From the NCBI GenBank assembly GCA_964057225.1, contig OZ059897.1, forward strand, positions 992,001 through 1,056,000: a stretch of 64,000 bases of DNA, given 5' to 3'. This DNA is from Auanema rhodensis. Lineage: Eukaryota; Nematoda; Chromadorea; Rhabditida; Rhabditidae. The notes below the pieces were generated by a model. It saw only the letters and a program-made list of their open reading frames with translations, ran no database searches and had not been told where the DNA came from. This document shows positions 1-10,530 of the stretch, piece after piece; position 1 is the stretch's first letter; every line of letters begins with the position of its first letter. Position numbers and translations under genes: made by a program.

Positions 1-3
1 TAC

Positions 4-20
4 ATTGAGAAACGCTCAAT
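4..20. repeat. Inverted repeat 1 of the monomer (6-bp arms)
   Basis: ATTGAG at 4-9 is complementary to CTCAAT at 15-20 across a 5-base loop. Most copies keep it. A subset, for example 5968, 8776 and 10531, has ATTGAA in the left arm, which breaks one pair. Confidence 0.6.
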
Positions 21-63
21 ACAAAAATTATTTATGATTGTTTGAAAAAAGATGCATTAGTGT

Positions 64-91
64 ATGTTGAGTTTCCATGTACACTCAACAT
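64..91. repeat. Inverted repeat 2 of the monomer (9-bp arms, 10-base loop)
   Basis: ATGTTGAGT at 64-72 pairs perfectly with ACTCAACAT at 83-91. It lies in the most conserved window of the monomer and is retained in both array orientations and all subfamilies, with rare breaks. Monomers 703 and 1756 have GCGTTT in place of GAGTTT, and one copy near 34128 has CGCTCAAC. It could mark a dyad protein-binding site or a cruciform-prone element; the sequence alone shows only the symmetry. Confidence 0.75.
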
Positions 92-114
92 TGCTTCCAA
101 AAACATTTTGACAA

Positions 115-133
115 AAATTTTCCCGAAAAATTT
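115..133. repeat. Inverted repeat 3 of the monomer (7-bp AT arms)
   Basis: AAATTTT at 115-121 is complementary to AAAATTT at 127-133 with CCCGA between. The arms are A/T only, so chance symmetry is easier here than in the other dyads. The spacer is nearly invariant; copies 44929 and 54406 share CCCAA instead, which links those two as duplicates. Confidence 0.5.
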
Positions 134-196
134 CAAGATAATTTTACAAAAACTAGATGTTTTTAGATTCCTTTTTTCAAGGCAAAGACGATGGAC

Positions 197-213
197 AATG
201 TTATTCAACGAAA
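197..213 (-). other. Partial CENP-B-box-like string on the reverse strand
   Basis: Read on the reverse strand, the unit has TTTCGTTGAATAACATT. The first ten bases match the 5' half of the mammalian CENP-B box at nine positions, including TTCG and the downstream A, but the required CGGG half is absent. Copies with A at unit position 210 lose even the CG. A functional site is therefore unlikely; it is recorded because it recurs in many copies. Confidence 0.12.
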
Positions 214-237
214 AAATTAATTCTTCAGGGTGAAAAT

Positions 238-276
238 CGAGGATATAAGTGTGAACTTATATCAGTTGATATCTCG
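238..276. repeat. Inverted repeat 4: compound hairpin region
   Basis: GATATAAGT at 242-250 pairs with ACTTATATC at 255-263 over a 4-base GTGA loop. An overlapping dyad, ATATCA at 259-264 and TGATAT at 267-272, competes for the same bases. CGAG at 238-241 and CTCG at 273-276 add an outer pairing. The region is among the least variable of the monomer. Exceptions include TATTAGTG forms in copies 36153, 45982, 47386, 48790, 55459 and 56161, and a lost GATATC in copy 53704. Confidence 0.7.
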
Positions 277-346
277 GTGCATTTTTAAGCTAACTCACAT
301 CTGATAACACAGATCGACGCAGCTTAAAAATCCGCATCGAATGCAC
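277..346. repeat. Inverted repeat 5: nested 70-bp imperfect palindrome
   Basis: ATTTTTAAGCT at 281-291 is perfectly complementary to AGCTTAAAAAT at 321-331. Inside it ATCTG at 299-303 pairs with CAGAT at 310-314. Outside it GTGCATT at 277-283 could pair with AATGCAC at 340-346. The 11-bp arms persist in most copies although the sequence between and around them varies. Copies with GAATTTTAAAG at this place (for example 5968, 12286, 37558) lose part of the left arm and the outer pairing. Confidence 0.7.
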
Positions 347-2457
347 TAAACTACATTGAGAAACGCTCAATACAAAAATTATTTATGATTGTTTGAAAAA
401 AGATGCATTAGTGTATGTTGAGTTTCCATGTACACTCAACATTGCTTCCAAAAACATTTTGACAAAAATTTTCCCGAAAAATTTCAAGATAATTTTACAG
501 AAACTAGATGTTTTTAGATTCCTTTTTTCAAGGCAAAGACGATGGACAATGTTATTCAACAAAAAAATTAATTCTTCAGGGTGAAAATCGAGGATATAAG
601 TGTGAACTTATATCAGTTGATATCTCGGTGAATTTTTAAGCTAACTCAAATCTGATAACACAGATCGACGCAGCTTAAAAATCCGTTTCGAATGCACTAT
701 ACTACATTGAGAACCGCTCAATACAAAAATTATTTATGATTGTTTGAAAAATGATGCATTAGTGTATGTTGCGTTTCCATGTACACTCAACATTGCTTCC
801 AAAAACATTTTGACAAAAATTTTCCCGAAAAATTTCAAGATAATTTTACAAAAACTAGATGTTCTTAGATTCCTTTTCTCAAGGCGAAGACGATGGACAA
901 TGTTATTCAACGAAAAAATTAATTCTTCAGGGTGAAAATCGAGGATATAAGTGTGAACTTATATCAGTTGATATCTCGGTGCATTTTTAAGCTAGCGCAA
1001 ATCTAATAACACAGATCGACGCCGCTCAAAAATACGCATCGAATGCACTATACTACATTGAGAAAGGCTTAATACGAAAATTATTTATGATTGTTTGAAA
1101 AATGATGCATTAGTATATGTTGAGTTTCCATGTACACTCAACATTGCTTCCAAAAACATTTTGACAAAAATTTTCCCGAAAAATTTCAAGATAATTTTAC
1201 AGAAAGTAAATGTTTTTAGATTCCTTTTTTTAAGGCGAAGACGATGGACAATGTTATTCAACGAAAAAATTAATTCTTCAGGGTGAAAATCGAGGATATA
1301 AGTGTGAACTTATATCAGTTGATATCTCGGTGCATTTTTAAGCTAGCGCAAATCTAATAACACAGATCGACGCAGCTTAATAATCCGCATCAAATGCACT
1401 ATATAACATTGAGAAACGCTCAATACAAAAATTATTTATGATTGTTTGAAAAATGATGCATTAGTGTATGTTGAGTTTCCATGTACACTCAACATTGCTT
1501 CCAAAAACATTTTGACAAAAATTTTCCCGAAAAATTTCAAGATAATTTCACGAAAAGTAGATGTTTTTAGATTCCTTTTTTTAAGGCAAAGACGATGGAC
1601 AATGTTATTCAACAAAAAAATTAATTCTTCAGGGTGAAAATCGAGGATATAAGTGTGAACTTATATCAGTTGATATCTCGGTGCACTTTTAAGCTAACTC
1701 AAATCTGATAACACAGATCGACGCAGCTTAAAAATCCGCATCGAATGCACTAAACTACATTGAGAAACGCTCAATACAAAAATTATTTATGATTGTTTGA
1801 AAAATGATGCATTAGTGTATGTTGCGTTTCCATGTACACTCAACATTGCTTCCAAAAACATTTTGACAAAAATTTTCCCGAAAAATTTCAAGATAATTTT
1901 ACAAAAACTAGATGTTCTTAGATTCCTTTTCTCAAGGCGAAGACGATGGACAATGTTATTCAACGAAAAAATTAATTCTTCAGGGTGAAAATCGAGGATA
2001 TAAGTGTGAACTTATATCAGTTGATATCTCGGTGAATTTTTAAGCTAGCGCAAATCTGACAACACAGATCGACGCAGCTTAAAAATCCGTTTCGAATGCA
2101 CTATACTACATTGAGAAACGCTCAATACAAAAATTATTTATGATTGTTTGAAAAAAGATGCATTAGTGTATGTTGAGTTTCCATGTACACTCAACATTGC
2201 TTCCAAAAACATTTTGACAAAAATTTTCTCGAAAAATTTCAAGATAATTTTACAAAAAGTAGATGTTTTTGAAATTCTTTTTTTGAGGCGAAAACGATGG
2301 ACAATGTTATTCAACGAAAAAATTAATTCTTCAGGGTGAAAATCGAGGATATAAGTGTGAACTTATATCAGTTGATATCTCAGTGCATTTTTAAGCTAGC
2401 GCAAATCTGATAACACAGATCGACGCAGCTTAAAAATCCGCATCGAATGCACTATAC

Positions 2458-2808
2458 TACATTGAGAAACGCTCAATACAAAAATTAGTTATGATCGTTC
2501 GAAAAATGATGCATTAGTGTATGTTGAGTTTCCATGTACACTCAACATTGCTTCCAAAAACATTTTGACAAAAATTTTCCCGAAAAATTTCAAGATAATT
2601 TTACAAAAAGTAGATGTTTTTGAATTTCTTTTTTTAAGGCGAAAACGATGGACAATGTTATTCAACGAAAAAATTGATTCTTCAGGGTGAAAATCGAGGA
2701 TATAAGTGTGAACTTATATCAGTTGATATCTCGGTGAATTTTTAAGCTAACTCAAATTTGATAACACAGATGGACGCAGCTTAAAAATCCGTTTCGAATG
2801 CACTATAC
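2458..2808 (+). repeat. Monomer duplicated at 3160 (first copy)
   Basis: This copy and 3160-3510 share the rare string ACAGATGGACGC (usual ATCGACGC), together with TTTGAATTTC and G at unit position 219. One monomer of another type lies between them, so the event copied a two-monomer step. This copy has TTCG instead of TTTG at unit positions 41-44, which 3160 does not. Confidence 0.75.
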
Positions 2809-3159
2809 TACATTGAGAAACGCTCAATACAAAAATTATTTATGATTGTTTGAAAAAAGATGCATTAGTGTATGTTGAGTTTCCATGTACACTCAACATT
2901 GCTTCCAAAAACATTTTGACAAAAATTTTCCCGAAAAATTTCAAGATAATTTCACAGAAACTAGATGTTTTTAGATTCCTTTTTTCAAGGCAAAGACGAT
3001 GGACAATGTTATTCAACAAAAAAATTAATTCTTCAGGGTGAAAATCGAGGATATAAGTGTGAACTTATATCAGTTGATATCTCGGTGCATTTTTAAGCTA
3101 ACTCAAATCTGATAACACAGATCGACGCAGCTTAAAAATCCGCATCGAATGCACTATAC

Positions 3160-3510
3160 TACATTGAGAAACGCTCAATACAAAAATTAGTTATGATCGT
3201 TTGAAAAATGATGCATTAGTGTATGTTGAGTTTCCATGTACACTCAACATTGCTTCCAAAAACATTTTGACAAAAATTTTCCCGAAAAATTTCAAGATAA
3301 TTTTACAAAAAGTAGATGTTTTTGAATTTCTTTTTTTAAGGCGAAAACGATGGACAATGTTATTCAACGAAAAAATTGATTCTTCAGGGTGAAAATCGAG
3401 GATATAAGTGTGAACTTATATCAGTTGATATCTCGGTGAATTTTTAAGCTAACTCAAATTTGATAACACAGATGGACGCAGCTTAAAAATCCGTTTCGAA
3501 TGCACTATAC
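3160..3510 (+). repeat. Monomer duplicated from 2458 (second copy)
   Basis: It shares ACAGATGGACGC, found nowhere else that I can see in the window, with the monomer at 2458-2808. The intervening monomer (2809-3159) is of the type with T145C, A149G and G210A. Confidence 0.75.
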
Positions 3511-5967
3511 TACATTGAGAAACGCTCAATACAAAAATTATTTATGATTGTTTGAAAAAAGATGCATTAGTGTATGTTGAGTTTCCATGTACACTCAACA
3601 TTGCTTCCAAAAACATTTTGACAAAAATTTTCCCGAAAAATTTCAAGATAATTTTACAAAAAGTAGATGTTTTTAGATTCCTTTTTTTAAGGCGAAGACG
3701 ATGGACAATGTTATTCAACGAAAAAATTAATTCTTCAGGGTGAAATTCGAGGATATAAGTGTGAACTTATATCAGTTGATATCTCGGTGAATTTTTAAGC
3801 TAACTCAAATCTGATAACACAGATCGACGCAGCTTAAAAATCCGTTTCGAATGCACTATACTACATTGAGAAACGCTCAATACAAAAATTATTTATGATT
3901 GTTTGAAAAATGATGCATTAGTGTATGTTGAGTTTCCATGTACACTCAACATTGCTTCCAAAAACATTTTGACAAAAATTTTCCCGAAAAATTTCACGAT
4001 AATTTTACAAAAAGTAGATGTTTTTGAATTTCTTTTTTTAAGGCGAAAACGATGGACAATGTTATTCAACGAAAAAATTGATTCTTCAGGGTGTAAATCG
4101 AGGATATAAGTGTGAACTTATATCAGTTGATATCTCGGTGCATTTTTAAGCTAACTCAAATCTGATAACACAGATCGACGCAGCTTAAAAATCCGCATCG
4201 AATGCACTAAACTACATTGAGAAACGCTCAATACAAAAATTATTTATGATTGTTTGAAAAAAGATGCATTAGTGTATGTTGAGTTTCCATGTACACTCAA
4301 CATTGCTTCCAAAAACATTTTGACAAAAATTTTCCCGAAAAATTTCAAGATAATTTTACAGAAACTAGATGTTTTTAGATTCCTTTTTTTAAGGCGAAGA
4401 CGATGGACAATGCTATTCAACGAAAAAATTAATTCTTCAGGGTGAAAATCGAGGATATAAGTGTGAACTTATATCAGTTGATATCTCGGTGCACTTTTAA
4501 GCTAACTCAAATCTGATAACACAGATCGACGCAGTTTAAAAATCCGCATCGAATGCACTATACTACATTGAGAAACGCTCAATACAAAAATTAGTTATGA
4601 TCGTTTGAAAAATGATGCATTAGTGTATGTTGAGTTTCCATGTACACTCAACATTGCTTCCAAAAACATTTTGACAAAAATTTTCCCGAAAAATTTCAAG
4701 ATAATTTTACAAAAAGTAGATGTTTTTGAATTACTTTTTTTAAGGCGAAAACGATGGACAATGTTATTCAACGAAAAAATTAATTCTTCAGGGTGAAAAT
4801 CGAGGATATAAGTGTGAACTTATATCAATTGATATCTCGGTGCATTTTTATGCTAGCGCAAATCTGATAACACAGATCGACGCAGCTTAAAAATCCGCAT
4901 CGAATGCACTATACTACATTGAGAAACGCTCAATACAAAAATTATTTATGATTGTTTGAAAAAAGATGCATTTGTGTATGTTGAGTTTCCATGTACACTC
5001 AACATTGCTTCCAAAAACATTTTGACAAAAATTTTCCCGAAAAATTTCAAGATAATTTTACAAAAAGTAGATGTTTTTGAATTTCTTTTTTCAAGGCGAA
5101 AACGATGGACAATGTTATTCAACGAAAAAATTGATTCTTCAGGGTGAAAATCGAGGATATAAGTGTGAACTTATATCAGTTGATATCTCGGTGAATTTTT
5201 AAGCTAACTCAAATTTGATAACACAGATCGACGCAGCTTAAAAATCCGTTTCGAATGCACTATACTACATTGAAAAACGCTCAGTACAAAAATTATTTAT
5301 GATTGTTTGAAAAAAGATGCATTAGTGTATGTTGAGTTTCCATGTACACTCAACATTGCTTCCAAAAACATTTTGACAAAAATTTTCCCGAAAAATTTCA
5401 AGATAATTTTACAAAAACTAGATGTTTTTAGATTCCTTTTTTCAAGGCAAAGACGATGGACAATGTTATTCAACGAAAAAATTGATTCTTCAGGGTGAAA
5501 ATCGAGGATATAAGTGTGAACTTATATCAGTTGATATCTCGGTGAATTTTTAAGCTAACTCAAATTTGATAACACAGATCGACGCAGCTTAAAAATCCGT
5601 TTCGAATGCACTATACTACATTGAGAAACGCTCAATACAAAAATTATTTATGATTGTTTGAAAAAAGATGCATTAGTGTATGTTGAGTTTCCATGTACAC
5701 TCAACATTGCTTCCAAAAACATTTTGACAAAAATTTTCCCGAAAAATTTCAAGATAATTTAACAAAAACTAGATGTTTTTAGATTCCTTTTTTCAAGGCA
5801 AAGACGATGGACAATGTTATTCAACGAAAAAATTGATTCTTCAGGGTGAAAATCGAGGATATAAGTGTGAACTTATATCAGTTGATATCTCGGTGCATTT
5901 TTAAGCTAACTCAAATCTGATAACACAGATCGACGCAGCTTAAAAATCCGCATCGAATGCACTAAAC

Positions 5968-6669
5968 TACATTGAAAAACGCTCAAAACAAAAATTATTT
6001 ATGATTGTTTGAAAAAAGATGCATTAGTGTATGTTGAGTTTCCATGTACACTCAACATTGCTTCCAAAAACATTTTGACAAAAATTTTCCCGAAAAATTT
6101 CAAGATAATTTTAGAGAAACTAGATGTTTTTAGATTCCTTTTTTCAAGGCAAAGACGATGGACAATGTTATTCAACAAAAAAATTAATTCTTCAGGGTGA
6201 AAATCGAGGATATAAGTGTGAACTTATATCAGTTGATATCTCGGTGAATTTTAAAGCTAACTCAAATCTGATAACACAGATCGACGCAGCTTAAAAATCC
6301 GTTTCGAATGCACTATACTACATTGAGAAACGCTCAATACAAAAATTATTTATGATTGTTTGAAAAAAGATGCATTAGTGTATGTTGAGTTTCCATGTAC
6401 ACTCAACATTGCTTCCAAAAACATTTTGACAAAAATTTTCCCGAAAAATTTCAAGATAATTTCACAGAAACTAGATGTTTTTAGATTCCTTTTTTTAAGG
6501 CGAAGACGATGGACAATGCTATTCAACGAAAAAATTAATTCTTCAGGGTGAAAATCGAGGATATAAGTGTGAACTTATATCAGTTGATATCTCGGTGCAC
6601 TTTTAAGCTAACTCAAATCTGATAACACAGATCGACGCAGCTTAAAAATCCGCATCGAATGCACTAAAC
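5968..6669 (+). repeat. Two-monomer (702-bp) block, first copy
   Basis: The first monomer carries TTTTAGAGAAACTAG and CTCAAAACAAAA; the second carries AATGCTATTC and GTGCACTTTTAAG. The same pair follows immediately at 6670-7371. By eye the only difference is at the very end (CTAAAC here, CTATAC in the next copy). Confidence 0.85.
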
Positions 6670-7371
6670 TACATTGAAAAACGCTCAAAACAAAAATTAT
6701 TTATGATTGTTTGAAAAAAGATGCATTAGTGTATGTTGAGTTTCCATGTACACTCAACATTGCTTCCAAAAACATTTTGACAAAAATTTTCCCGAAAAAT
6801 TTCAAGATAATTTTAGAGAAACTAGATGTTTTTAGATTCCTTTTTTCAAGGCAAAGACGATGGACAATGTTATTCAACAAAAAAATTAATTCTTCAGGGT
6901 GAAAATCGAGGATATAAGTGTGAACTTATATCAGTTGATATCTCGGTGAATTTTAAAGCTAACTCAAATCTGATAACACAGATCGACGCAGCTTAAAAAT
7001 CCGTTTCGAATGCACTATACTACATTGAGAAACGCTCAATACAAAAATTATTTATGATTGTTTGAAAAAAGATGCATTAGTGTATGTTGAGTTTCCATGT
7101 ACACTCAACATTGCTTCCAAAAACATTTTGACAAAAATTTTCCCGAAAAATTTCAAGATAATTTCACAGAAACTAGATGTTTTTAGATTCCTTTTTTTAA
7201 GGCGAAGACGATGGACAATGCTATTCAACGAAAAAATTAATTCTTCAGGGTGAAAATCGAGGATATAAGTGTGAACTTATATCAGTTGATATCTCGGTGC
7301 ACTTTTAAGCTAACTCAAATCTGATAACACAGATCGACGCAGCTTAAAAATCCGCATCGAATGCACTATAC
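6670..7371 (+). repeat. Two-monomer (702-bp) block, second copy
   Basis: This is a tandem copy of 5968-6669 with the same private markers (TTTTAGAGAAAC, AATGCTATTC). Near identity shows a recent unequal exchange in otherwise diverse domain 1. Confidence 0.85.
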
Positions 7372-8424
7372 TACATTGAGAAACGCTCAATACAAAAATT
7401 AGTTATGATTGTTTGAAAAAAGATGCATTAGTGTATGTTGAGTTTCCATGTACACTCAACATTGCTTCCAAAAACATTTTGACAAAAATTTTCCCGAAAA
7501 ATTTCAAGATAATTTTACAAAAACTAGATGTTTTTAGATTCCTTTTTTTAAGGCAAAGACGATGGATAATGTTATTCAACGAAAAAATTAATTCTTCAGG
7601 GTGAAAATCGAGGATATAAGTGTGAACTTATATCAGTTGATATCTCGGTGCATTTTTAAGCTAACTCAAATCTGATAACACAGATCGACGCAGCTTAAAA
7701 ATCCGTTTCGAATGCACTATACTACATTGAGAAACGCTCAATACAAAAATTATTTATGATTGTTTGAAAAATGATGCATTAGTGTATGTTGAGTTTCCAT
7801 GTACACTCAACATTGCTTCCAAAAACATTTTGACAAAAATTTTCCCGAAAAATTTCAAGATAATTTTACAAAAACTAGATGTTTTTAGATTCCTTTTTTT
7901 AAGGCGAAAACGATGGACAATGTTATTCAACGAAAAAATTGATTCTTCAGGGTGAAAATCGAGGATATAAGTGTGAACTTATATCAGTTGATATCTCGGT
8001 GCATTTTTAAGCTAACTCAAATCTGATAAAACAGATCGACGCAGCTTAAAAATCCGTTTCGAATGCACTATACTACATTGAGAAACGCTCAATACAAAAA
8101 TTATTTATGATTGTTTGAAAAATGATGCATTAGTGTATGTTGAGTTTCCATGTACACTCAACATTGCTTCCAAAAACATTTTGACAAAAATTTTCCCGAA
8201 AAATTTCAAGATAATTTTACAAAAACTAGATGTTTTTAGATTCCTTTTTTCAAGGCAAAGACGATGGACAATGTTATTCAACGAAAAAATTGATTCTTCA
8301 GGGTGAAAATCGAGGATATAAGTGTGAACTTATATCAGTTGATATCTCGGTGAATTTTTAAGCTAACTCAAATTTGATAACACAGATCGACGCAGCTTAA
8401 AAATCCGTTTCGAATGCACTATAC

Positions 8425-10530
8425 TACATTGAGAAACGCTCAATACAAAAATTATTTATGATTGTTTGAAAAAAGATGCATTAGTGTATGTTGAGTTTCC
8501 ATGTACACTCAACATTGCTTCCAAAAACATTTTGACAAAAATTTTCCCGAAAAATTTCAAGATAATTTTACAGAAACTAGATGTTTTTAGATTCCTTTTT
8601 TCAAGGCAAAGACGATGGACAATGTTATTCAACAAAAAAATTAATTCTTCAGGGTGAAAATCGAGGATATAAGTGTGAACTTATATCAGTTGATATCTCG
8701 GTGCATTTTTAAGCTAACTCAAATCTGATAACACAGATCGACGCAGCTTAAAAATCCGCATCGAATGCACTAAACTACATTGAAAAACGCTCAAAACAAA
8801 AATTATTTATGATTGTTTGAAAAAAGATGCATTAGTGTATGTTGAGTTTCCATGTACACTCAACATTGCTTCCAAAAACATTTTGACAAAAATTTTCCCG
8901 AAAAATTTCAAGATAATTTCACAGAAACTAGATGTTTTTAGATTCCTTTTTTCAAGGCAAAGACGATGGACAATGTTTTTCAACAAAAAAATTAATTCTT
9001 CAGGGTGAAAATCGAGGATATAAGTGTGAACTTATATCAGTTGATATCTCGGTGAATTTTTAAGCTAACTCAAATCTGATAACACAGATCGACGCAGCTT
9101 AAAAATCCGTTTCGAATGCACTATACTACATTGAGAAACGCTCAATACAAAAATTATTTATGATTGTTTGAAAAAAGATGCATTAGTGTATGTTGAGTTT
9201 CCATGTACACTCAACATTGCTTCCAAAAACATTTTGACAAAAATTTTCCCGAAAAATTTCAAGATAATTTTACAAAAACTAGATGTTTTTAGATTCCTTT
9301 TTTTAAGGCAAAGACGATGGATAATGTTATTCAACGAAAAAATTAATTCTTCAGGGTGAAAATCGAGGATATAAGTGTGAACTTATATCAGTTGATATCT
9401 CGGTGCATTTTTAAGCTAACTCAAATCTGATAACACAGATCGACGCAGCTTAAAAATCCGTTTCGAATGCACTATACTACATTGAGAAACGCTCAATACA
9501 AAAATTATTTATGATTGTTTGAAAAATGATGCATTAGTGTATGTTGAGTTTCCATGTACACTCAACATTGCTTCCAAAAACATTTTGACAAACATTTTCC
9601 CGAAAAATTTCAAGATAATTTTACAAAAACTAGATGTTTTTAGATTCCTTTTTTTAAGGCGAAAACGATGGACAATGTTATTCAACGAAAAAATTGATTC
9701 TTCAGGGTGAAAATCGAGGATATAAGTGTGAACTTATATCAGTTGATATCTCGGTGCATTTTTAAGCTAACTCAAATCTGATAACACAGATCGACGCAGC
9801 TTAAAAATCCGCATCGAATGCACTATACTACATTGAGAAACGCTCAATACAAAAATTATTTATGATTGTTTGAAAAAAGATGCATTTGTGTATGTTGAGT
9901 TTCCATGTACACTCAACATTGCTTCCAAAAACATTTTGACAAAAATTTTCCCGAAAAATTTCAAGATAATTTTACAAAAACTAGATGTTTTTAGATTCCT
10001 TTTTTCAAGGCAAAGACGATGGACAATGTTATTCAACGAAAAAATTGATTCTTCAGGGTGAAAATCGAGGATATAAGTGTGAACTTATATCAGTTGATAT
10101 CTCGGTGAATTTTTAAGCTAACTCAAATTTGATAACACAGATCGACGCAGCTTAAAAATCCGTTTCGAATGCACTATACTACATTGAGAAACGCTCAATA
10201 CAAAAATTATTTATGATTGTTTGAAAAAAGATGCATTAGTGTATGTTGAGTTTCCATGTACACTCAACATTGCTTCCAAAAACATTTTGACAAAAATTTT
10301 CCCGAAAAATTTCAAGATAATTTTACAAAAACTAGATGTTTTTAGATTCCTTTTTTCAAGGCAAAGACGATGGACAATGTTATTCAACGAAAAAATTGAT
10401 TCTTCAGGGTGAAAATCGAGGATATAAGTGTGAACTTATATCAGTTGATATCTCGGTGCATTTTTAAGCTAACTCAAATCTGATAACACAGATCGACGCA
10501 GCTTAAAAATCCGCATCGAATGCACTAAAC
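8425..10530 (+). repeat. Six-monomer higher-order unit A-B-C-D-E-F (2106 bp)
   Basis: This is the most complete example of the domain 2 order. The D copy (9478) has a private change, GACAAACATTTT. The next A begins at 10531. Confidence 0.82.

Larger units (their letters stand above)
1..351 (+). repeat. Reference monomer (first copy) used for unit coordinates
   Basis: This copy has 57 C and 53 G in 351 bases (31% GC) and 10 CpG. Variable sites that define monomer types elsewhere are: 50 (A/T), 51 (G/T), 59 (A/T), 145 (T/C), 149 (A/G), 162 (T/C), 173 (T/G), 178 (C/T), 184 (A/G), 187 (G/A), 196 (C/T), 203 (A/T), 210 (G/A), 219 (A/G), 279-280, 293 and 295, and 335-336. Unit positions 60-140 and 221-276 carry only scattered private changes. 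The start of the unit is arbitrary in a tandem array; I set it at the window edge. Confidence 0.95.
1..7371 (+). repeat. Domain 1: 21 heterogeneous monomers
   Basis: Neighbouring monomers here differ at many more sites than elsewhere in the forward arm, and no long period is obvious. Variant bases such as AAAGTAGATG in place of AAACTAGATG, and GAATTTCTTT or GAAATTCTTT at unit position 164 onward, are concentrated here. Two monomers (703-1053 and 1756-2106) share GCGTTTCC and GTTCTTAG and so resemble the reverse-arm subfamily. Only short local duplications are seen. High diversity suggests an older or less recently homogenised part of the array. Confidence 0.75.

Noticed and set aside
197-213. 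CENP-B box on the reverse strand
   Set aside because: Only the first half matches; the essential CGGG is missing. A second candidate ending TTTCGGGA (reverse strand, about unit positions 122-138) has CGGG but lacks TTCG at the required spacing.
281-331. Rho-independent terminator or riboswitch-like hairpin
   Set aside because: The dyad is DNA symmetry repeated in every unit of a eukaryotic-type satellite, with no gene upstream. Calling a bacterial terminator would have no support.
277-346. Terminal inverted repeats of a small transposon
   Set aside because: The palindrome lies inside every monomer at fixed phase. There is no target-site duplication, no transposase and no isolated insertion of this segment.
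1-351. Origin of the 351-bp unit as a doubled repeat of about 175 bp
   Set aside because: By eye the two halves share only A-rich runs and no alignable sequence.
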